Program-made: the position numbers and the translations under genes
Notes under the pieces: generated by a model
What the model was told of the DNA's origin: nothing
What the model saw: only the letters and a program-made list of their open reading frames with translations
Database searches by the model: none
Assembly (NCBI GenBank): GCA_030065055.1
Contig: JASJDS010000047.1
Span: 1-36,280 of the forward strand
Direction: 5' to 3'
Source of the DNA: Calothrix sp. MO_192.B10
GTDB lineage: Bacteria > Cyanobacteriota > Cyanobacteriia > Cyanobacteriales > Nostocaceae
Length of the DNA stretch: 36,280 nt
In this document: piece by piece, positions 31,266-36,280 of the stretch
Layout: each line of letters opens with the position of its first letter
Numbering within the stretch: position 1 is the stretch's first letter

Positions 31266-32666
31266 ATGAACCAAGAAGATTTAGCCTTTACTCCAGCCTT
31301 AGAACAAGCGCAGTTAATTCACGATCGCCAATTATCGCCTTTGGAGTTGGTGGAGGTATACTTAGAAAGGATTCAACGCTTAAATCCCCTCTTGGGTAGC
31401 TATTTTACGGTAATAGCTGATTTAGCTATGGCTGATGCTAAAGCCAAAACAAAAATGCTTGCGGATCATTCCCAAGAGTTACCGCCTTTTTTTGGCGTAC
31501 CCATTTCCATTAAAGACCTCAACTCCGTGGCTGGTGTCCCCTGTACCCTGGGTAATCCAACATTAATCAACAACATTCTTGATTATGATGATGGGGTGGT
31601 AACGCGGATTAAACAAGCAGGTTTTATTATCTTGGGTAAAACGGCAACTTCAGAATTGGGTTCTTTTCCTTACACCGAACCTGCGGGTTTTCCCCCAGCC
31701 AGAAATCCTTGGAATTTAGAATATACCCCTGGTGGTTCCAGTGGGGGTGCGGCTGCATCTGTGGCTGCTGGTTTATGCCCGATCGCTCAAGGTTCCGATG
31801 GGGGCGGTTCCATTCGCGGACCTGCTGCTTGTTGCGGTTTGGTAGGAATTAAACCATCACGGGGGAGGGTTTCCCAAGCTCCCGCAGGCGATCGCATTAG
31901 CGGACTGGCTGTCAATGGTCCCCTTGGTAGAAATGTGGCTGATGCGGCGGCTTTGTTAGATGTCATGTCTGGTTATATTACCGGCGATCCCTACTGGCTG
32001 CCCGATCCGGAAACATCTTTTCTCAGTAATACCAAGGAACAGCCAGGTAATTTACGCATTGCCTATTCTACCAGTATTCCCCCCTTGGGTGATGCTGATG
32101 CCACTTGTCAGCAGGCTGTTTTAGATACAGTTAAATTACTCACAGAACTAGGTCATACCGTAGAAGAAAAATGTCCAGATTTTAGCGGCTTAGTCCAACC
32201 ATTCCAAACAGTTTGGCAATCTGGGATAGGTGCTGCTGGCCTTCCTGTGGAGGTATTACAACCTTTAAATCGTTGGTTGTTATCGAGAATTGGCTCTGCG
32301 GGTGAATACTTACAGGCAGTATTGCAAATGCAGATAGTATGTAGACAAATAGTTGCCTTTTTCGACAACATAGACGTATTGGTATTACCCGTATATCTGC
32401 ACTCACCCATCAAAGTCGGCGAATGGGCACATTTGAGTCCAGAAGACACATTCCAAAACATTATTCACTGGGTTGCTCCTTGTCCTGCTGCTAATGCTAC
32501 CGGACAACCGGCGATCGCTCTTCCGGTAGGTTTTGACAGTAATGGTTTACCCACGAGCGTGCAGTTGATGGGTAAGCCAGCCGCAGAAGCCACCCTAATC
32601 CGCCTTGCAGCGCAATTATCAGCAGCAAAACCAGGGATAGATCAGCGTCCAGAGTTTGTTCACTAA
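31266..32666 (+). CDS. amidase-signature enzyme
   Basis: 466 residues with all amidase-signature residues: K83 (ISIKDL), the GGSSGG loop at 156-161, and nucleophile S182 in the canonical SDGGGSIR. GIKPSRGRVS follows as usual. It hydrolyses an amide bond; the substrate is not predictable. It is not the tRNA amidotransferase subunit GatA by context, as no gatB or gatC lies near. It differs clearly from the amidase at 15785 (altered DDIAGSVR there). An SDR dehydrogenase gene starts 15 bases after its stop, so the two form an operon, perhaps for breakdown of an amide followed by an alcohol or ketone step (inference). Confidence 0.88.
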   Translation: MNQEDLAFTPALEQAQLIHDRQLSPLELVEVYLERIQRLNPLLGSYFTVIADLAMADAKAKTKMLADHSQELPPFFGVPISIKDLNSVAGVPCTLGNPTLINNILDYDDGVVTRIKQAGFIILGKTATSELGSFPYTEPAGFPPARNPWNLEYTPGGSSGGAAASVAAGLCPIAQGSDGGGSIRGPAACCGLVGIKPSRGRVSQAPAGDRISGLAVNGPLGRNVADAAALLDVMSGYITGDPYWLPDPETSFLSNTKEQPGNLRIAYSTSIPPLGDADATCQQAVLDTVKLLTELGHTVEEKCPDFSGLVQPFQTVWQSGIGAAGLPVEVLQPLNRWLLSRIGSAGEYLQAVLQMQIVCRQIVAFFDNIDVLVLPVYLHSPIKVGEWAHLSPEDTFQNIIHWVAPCPAANATGQPAIALPVGFDSNGLPTSVQLMGKPAAEATLIRLAAQLSAAKPGIDQRPEFVH

Positions 32667-32681
32667 TCCTACGTATATTTA

Positions 32682-33452
32682 ATGAACAGAGTCAAAAACA
32701 AAGTTGCAATTATTACTGGTGCTGCTTCTGGAATAGGTAGGGCGACGGCGGTAAAATTAGCCTCAGAAGGAGCAGTTGTAGTTATTACTGATGTGGATGA
32801 TCGGAATGCGGATGGCATTAGCAAAGAAATCGGTAACGGTAGCATTTTTATCAAACATGATGTGACTCAACCTAGCCAATGGGAAGCAGTGATTGACTTG
32901 ACTAGCGATCGCTTTGGTAAACTAGATATTCTAGTCAATTGTGCTGGTATTACTGGTATTAATGCTATCCAAGACCCGGAAAATACTTCTTTGGATACGT
33001 GGCGTGCTGTAATGGGCGTGAATCTAGAAGGGGTATTTCTGGGATGTAAGTGTGCCATACCCTTAATGAAACAAGGCGATGGTGGCTCCATTGTCAATAT
33101 ATCATCCTATGCAGCTGCGATCGCTACCCCTATGGCTATTGCCTATGGTGCAAGTAAAGCTAGTGTTCGCCAATTTTCCCAGTCTGTAGCTCTATATTGT
33201 GCCCAACAAGGTTACAAAATTCGCTGCAACTCAATTTTACCGGGAGCAATTCTTACACCCATGTGGGATGAATTTTTGGGTAAGGGTAGAGAACGGGAAA
33301 AACGCAGCCAGGAAATTACAGATGATATTCCATTGGGAGTATGGGGAGAACCAGATGATATTGCCTATGCCGTTGTCTATCTTGCCTCAGATGAGTCTAA
33401 ATTTGTCACGGGTACTGAATTAATTATTGATGGTGGACAATCGGCTCAATGA
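32682..33452 (+). CDS. short-chain dehydrogenase/reductase
   Basis: 256 residues of the classical SDR family. The cofactor motif TGAASGIG is at 12-19, NCAG at 86-89, and the active site is S141/S142, Y155 and K159 (YGASK). The acidic residue D37 at the end of the second strand (ITDVDD) suggests NAD(H) over NADP(H). The C-terminus VTGTELIIDGG is typical. The substrate is an alcohol or ketone of unknown type. It is preceded by the amidase at a 15-base distance and followed at once by a MITE. Confidence 0.9.
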   Translation: MNRVKNKVAIITGAASGIGRATAVKLASEGAVVVITDVDDRNADGISKEIGNGSIFIKHDVTQPSQWEAVIDLTSDRFGKLDILVNCAGITGINAIQDPENTSLDTWRAVMGVNLEGVFLGCKCAIPLMKQGDGGSIVNISSYAAAIATPMAIAYGASKASVRQFSQSVALYCAQQGYKIRCNSILPGAILTPMWDEFLGKGREREKRSQEITDDIPLGVWGEPDDIAYAVVYLASDESKFVTGTELIIDGGQSAQ

Positions 33453-33456
33453 AATA

Positions 33457-33639
33457 GAACACTGGGCGTTGCTGATTAGTGGTATGATTTTTATTTCGCG
33501 CATTAGACGCGCAGCGGCTTTCCGCAGGATAGACGCATTAGACGCGAAGCGGCTTCCCGAAGGGTAGGCGCGAAGAATAAACATTACAACTTGGCTCAAA
33601 ATCTTAATTCATCCCTCATTTATGCAACGCCGAACACTG
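33457..33639 (+). mobile_element. MITE copy 3 (167 bp) with 8-bp target duplication
   Basis: The element spans 33465-33631. The left end is GGCGTTGCTGATTAGTGG; the complement of the right end is GGCGTTGCATAAATGAGGG. GAACACTG lies on both sides (33457-33464 and 33632-33639). The internal GCGCAGCGGCTTTCCGCAGG module is present twice in tandem, which explains the greater length. Confidence 0.9.
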
Positions 33640-33654
33640 ATTCATAAAAAAGGG

Positions 33655-34338
33655 TTAAACTTCTGCTAAAAGAGTAATTAACTCTTGCTTTTTCTTTTTG
33701 CTATATCCAGAAATACCTTTATCTTTAGCTAATTTTCTTAACTGGGTTAAACTCAGAGAAATTAAACTCTCGTCATCATTATTGCTGACGGTATTTACTT
33801 CTGGGGTTAGATAAAAAACTTCCTTCAGTGCATTTAATTTTTTACCCTTAGTAATACCGCATTTGAGTTTAGTAATTGGTTCTAAACTTTGCCATAATTG
33901 ACGTGGTGCTTCTTCAATTCGATTAGTAGCGATCGCTAATTTTACCCCCGATAATCCACTATTGGGTTTTTCAATTACATATCTTAACGCCGCTTGAATT
34001 TCATCCCTAGTTGCGGTTGATAAATTAACTTTAGGTATTAATTCTCCAGTCAAAATCTGGGTTAGTTCTAATGTTCTGTCGCTAGAATCGGCGACAATAC
34101 ACCATACTCTTTCTAATCCTACCTCCTCAGCGATCGCATACACAAATGCGTTGCCGATAACCTCATATTCATCCTCACCAATTTCTTTCACAATCACCGG
34201 AACCCAATTACGTCCTCCTGATTGCATCAATGCTTTTGCAGCTGATTTAATTAAAAATTCTGGTGCATCTGTACCTTTCCCTGGATTAATTTCATGCATA
34301 TAAAGGCACATCAAATTACCAATATTACTCACACTCAT
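33655..34338 (-). CDS. ParB-like/Rho_N protein, partner of a ParA-nuclease fusion
   Basis: 227 residues. The N-terminal part (about 20-85), with NWVPVIVKEIGEDEYEVIGN and VERVWCIVAD-like text, resembles the ParB/sulfiredoxin fold. A middle region has no known match. The last 36 residues, LSLTQLRKLAKDKGISGYSK then KKKQELITLLAEV, are a Rho_N/SAP-like helix-extended-loop-helix that binds nucleic acid. No classical ParB helix-turn-helix is seen. It starts 13 bases after the ParA-like gene, so the two form an operon. A partition or DNA-targeting role with that ATPase is inferred. Confidence 0.75.
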   Translation of the reverse strand: MSVSNIGNLMCLYMHEINPGKGTDAPEFLIKSAAKALMQSGGRNWVPVIVKEIGEDEYEVIGNAFVYAIAEEVGLERVWCIVADSSDRTLELTQILTGELIPKVNLSTATRDEIQAALRYVIEKPNSGLSGVKLAIATNRIEEAPRQLWQSLEPITKLKCGITKGKKLNALKEVFYLTPEVNTVSNNDDESLISLSLTQLRKLAKDKGISGYSKKKKQELITLLAEV

Positions 34339-34351
34339 ATATTTATACCTC

Positions 34352-35701
34352 TTATTGCAAAAAATATTCCTTCGCTAAAGCCAGATAATGTTCGGTGGCT
34401 ATCTTATTTTTATAAACAGCAGGTAGACGAGCAAATGCAGCATTGGCAATAGTTGCATAACTGGGAATAGAAAATATATGGGGGTCTTTCTTTGCTGGAG
34501 AAAATTTAGGATAGAAGTATGTTGTGAGGTCTATAGGATAATGCTTATCTTTCTTTCCTTGTGCTATTATTTTGTTTATTGCTTTATACGCAACAAGTTT
34601 TGCAGCTTCCGTCATTGATTCACCATTGAAAAAGATTGGTAAAGCGATTGGAGAACCATCTTTTCTTTGTCGTTGAATTTCAGGAATAAAGCGTTTGATT
34701 ACAGTTGCGGCATTTTCCAATGAAAAGATACTATTATGTTTAGTTGGAATCAAAACTATATCAGCTGCATAAATTGCACTTTTGCTAAAGAATCTCCAAT
34801 TTGGTGGAGAGTCTATCAAAATGTAGTCATACTGATATGTCAGTGGTTCTAGTGCTTGCCGTAGTCTACTAAAATTGATTAATTGACGTAGATTTTCTTC
34901 TTCTATATATTGAAGCTTTTCATCATTGGCAATAATATCGAATTGCCATACCATACCTTTTTTGGGAGATACTTTACAAGGCTTAATTAATCCAGATGGT
35001 GGTTTACTATTTTTATTCACCAACCAAGAGTAAAATGTATCACCCGTAGATTCTAGACCTAGTGAATGAGTTAAATCTTGCTGATTGGGGTCAAAATCAA
35101 CAATTAATGTTTTCTTTCCTAAGCGTGTTAATATAGCTGCTAAATTAACTGTGGTGGTAGTTTTACCGACACCACCTTTATTGTTATAAATAGCTACAGT
35201 TAAAGCTTTTTTTGGATTATCAATTTTATGCTTGATTGCTGTAATAATTTTATCTAGGTTATCGGGAGTGATTTCCAAGCAAGGGAGGGCAGGATGAATG
35301 ACTTTACCATGTTTCCTAAACAACTGAATATGGTTAGCATTGCTAATAATTCCCCATTTAGCAGATTTACAATTAGGCTCAAGTAAATAGCCTTTAAGTT
35401 GCTTAACTGTTGAATTGTAATGTCCAGAATTAGGGCTTAAGTTGATATGCTTACCTTTAGCTTCTAGTAACAGGTAAGGATTAGATTTAGTTTGAATAAA
35501 AATATCATCATTATTCAAGTTTTTACGAACAGCATAATCAACCTTATTACCACCACTTCCAGTCTTAAACTCTGGAATAGTTCCCATAGCATCAAATCCC
35601 AGCACTTTTAGTAATTCTGAGATAAATAAGCTACACACTATTGGTTCTGATGCACCATCTGGAAGGCTTAATAGTGCTTGTTTGATTTTGGAACAATCCA
35701 T
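34352..35701 (-). CDS. ParA-family ATPase fused to an N-terminal PD-(D/E)XK domain
   Basis: 449 residues in two domains. Residues 1-160 resemble the HsdR N-terminal nuclease fold: E19, D55 (KVDYAV), E80-A-K82 (LLLEAKGK) and Q101-x3-Y105 (QLKGY) are all present, followed by WGIISNANHIQLF. Residues 166-449 are a ParA/MinD-type ATPase: deviant Walker A NNKGGVGKTTTT (173-184, signature K175), VDFDPNQQ at 201-208, and Walker B ILIDSPPN near D297. ParA proteins position DNA through ATP-driven DNA binding. Here the usual N-terminal region is replaced by a nuclease-like domain with its residues intact. Its partner is the ParB-like/Rho_N gene downstream. It could be a plasmid-derived partition unit or a defence module. 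Confidence 0.85.
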   Translation of the reverse strand: MDCSKIKQALLSLPDGASEPIVCSLFISELLKVLGFDAMGTIPEFKTGSGGNKVDYAVRKNLNNDDIFIQTKSNPYLLLEAKGKHINLSPNSGHYNSTVKQLKGYLLEPNCKSAKWGIISNANHIQLFRKHGKVIHPALPCLEITPDNLDKIITAIKHKIDNPKKALTVAIYNNKGGVGKTTTTVNLAAILTRLGKKTLIVDFDPNQQDLTHSLGLESTGDTFYSWLVNKNSKPPSGLIKPCKVSPKKGMVWQFDIIANDEKLQYIEEENLRQLINFSRLRQALEPLTYQYDYILIDSPPNWRFFSKSAIYAADIVLIPTKHNSIFSLENAATVIKRFIPEIQRQRKDGSPIALPIFFNGESMTEAAKLVAYKAINKIIAQGKKDKHYPIDLTTYFYPKFSPAKKDPHIFSIPSYATIANAAFARLPAVYKNKIATEHYLALAKEYFLQ

Positions 35702-36280
35702 ATCAATTCAGTCTATACATACAAATCACAGCTGATAACTCTTAGAGCTACATATTTAGTGTAATAAGCTACTTGTGATTCATGTAATCAGTATATTTAC
35801 AGCATTTTCCCTCTAAATTAATCACATTCTCAACCTGTTCTAAAAAGCATTTTTATTGCAAAATCTACCACTTACACACATCTAAGGCGTTGCTGAATTA
35901 ATGCCTGTACCACTATGAAATTTTGGGACATTTTTTTATTTGGAATTCCCTAATATAGGAATCCGGTTTGATTGTTGAATAAAATTAGGTACTTGTAGGG
36001 TGCGTTATGGTAAAAGCACTCCGCACCGAAAAGATTAGCGGATGGTGCGTTACGCTGCGCGGTAACACACCCTACGTGTTTTAAGCGCAAGCGCAGGCTA
36101 TGCCAACAAAAATCAAATAGTAATCCTATAGCATTTTTAAACAGGACTTACGCAAGCAACATTTGTCATTGCGACCGGATTGCCGCGCTTCGCTCGCAAC
36201 AGGCTCCGTGTAGGGAAGCAATCCCAGAGTTTTAGGCGATTACGTCGCTATCGTTCGTCCGTTCCGGACATGCTACGCAA
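35702..36280. other. 579-base repeat-rich region, no gene
   Basis: It holds the upstream region of the ParA-like gene, a lone MITE-type end (GGCGTTGCTGAATTAATG at 35886-35903), the inverse copy of the 30038-30107 repeat at 36033-36104, and, from about 36146, a GCAATGAC/GAAGCAATCCC-type dispersed repeat that runs to the window edge. No coding frame is convincing. Confidence 0.65.
36033..36104. repeat. dispersed repeat, inverse copy of 30038-30107
   Basis: Carries GGATGGTGCGTTACGC and TAACACACCCTACGTG, then TTTTAAGCGCAAGCGCAGGC, matching the reverse complement of the copy near 30 kb. Together the two copies flank the segment with the second amidase, SDR and ParA-like genes. Confidence 0.75.

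Noticed and set aside
33655-35701. Plasmid replication and partition region
   Set aside because: No replication initiator, origin iterons or parS-like repeats are seen and the window is otherwise chromosomal. An integrated plasmid relic remains possible.
1-36280. tRNA, rRNA or riboswitch genes
   Set aside because: Reading both strands by eye I found no tRNA arm set, rRNA-like block or known riboswitch core; a covariance search would be needed to be certain.

Overview
The window looks like chromosomal DNA of a filamentous, probably heterocyst-forming (Nostocales-type) cyanobacterium. The evidence is the many copies of the HIP1 octamer GCGATCGC, the abundant 7-8 bp short tandem repeats between genes, a BicA-type bicarbonate transporter, the Mrp gene layout, and glycolate dehydrogenase genes. 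I see no rRNA, tRNA, CRISPR array, prophage or intact transposase.

Layout. A periplasmic gamma-glutamyltransferase (285-2072, +) converges on a leftward block from about 10.8 kb to 2.4 kb. That block holds bicA (SulP Na+-dependent HCO3- transporter), a CPA2 Na+/H+ antiporter and a seven-gene Mrp cluster (C-D-E-F-G-A'-B). It reads as one sodium circuit: BicA brings Na+ in with bicarbonate, and the two antiporter systems can expel it. The Mrp cluster has no NuoL-like MrpA, and dispersed repeats interrupt it between D and E. Next come two tandem PD-(D/E)XK-fold proteins (11.3-12.6 kb) and glycolate dehydrogenase subunits glcF and glcE (12.7-15.5 kb). After these lie an amidase, an ACAULIS5-like aminopropyltransferase, a TacA/TacT-type toxin-antitoxin pair and an NTF2-like protein. 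From 20.7 to 26.5 kb there is a TPR protein, a lone DhaK, a flavin monooxygenase and a PlsC-like acyltransferase.

From about 26.6 to 31 kb the DNA is accessory in character. It holds decayed fragments (an NB-ARC/STAND protein, a PIN toxin, a DUF2887-type nuclease/transposase), an SDR protein split by a CIA30 domain (HCF173-like architecture), and small proteins. A second amidase and an SDR dehydrogenase form a pair at 31.3-33.5 kb. The right end carries a two-gene unit: a ParA ATPase fused to an N-terminal PD-(D/E)XK nuclease-like domain, and a ParB-like/Rho_N partner. This pair is the best candidate for an undescribed system.

Three copies of a 138-167 bp MITE (15656-15794, 23578-23715, 33465-33631) have terminal inverted repeats starting GGCGTTGC or GGCATTGC, and each is flanked by a perfect 8-bp target duplication. 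The first landed in the fourth codon of the amidase gene. Its end supplies a new in-frame ATG, so the element broke the old start and rebuilt the gene.
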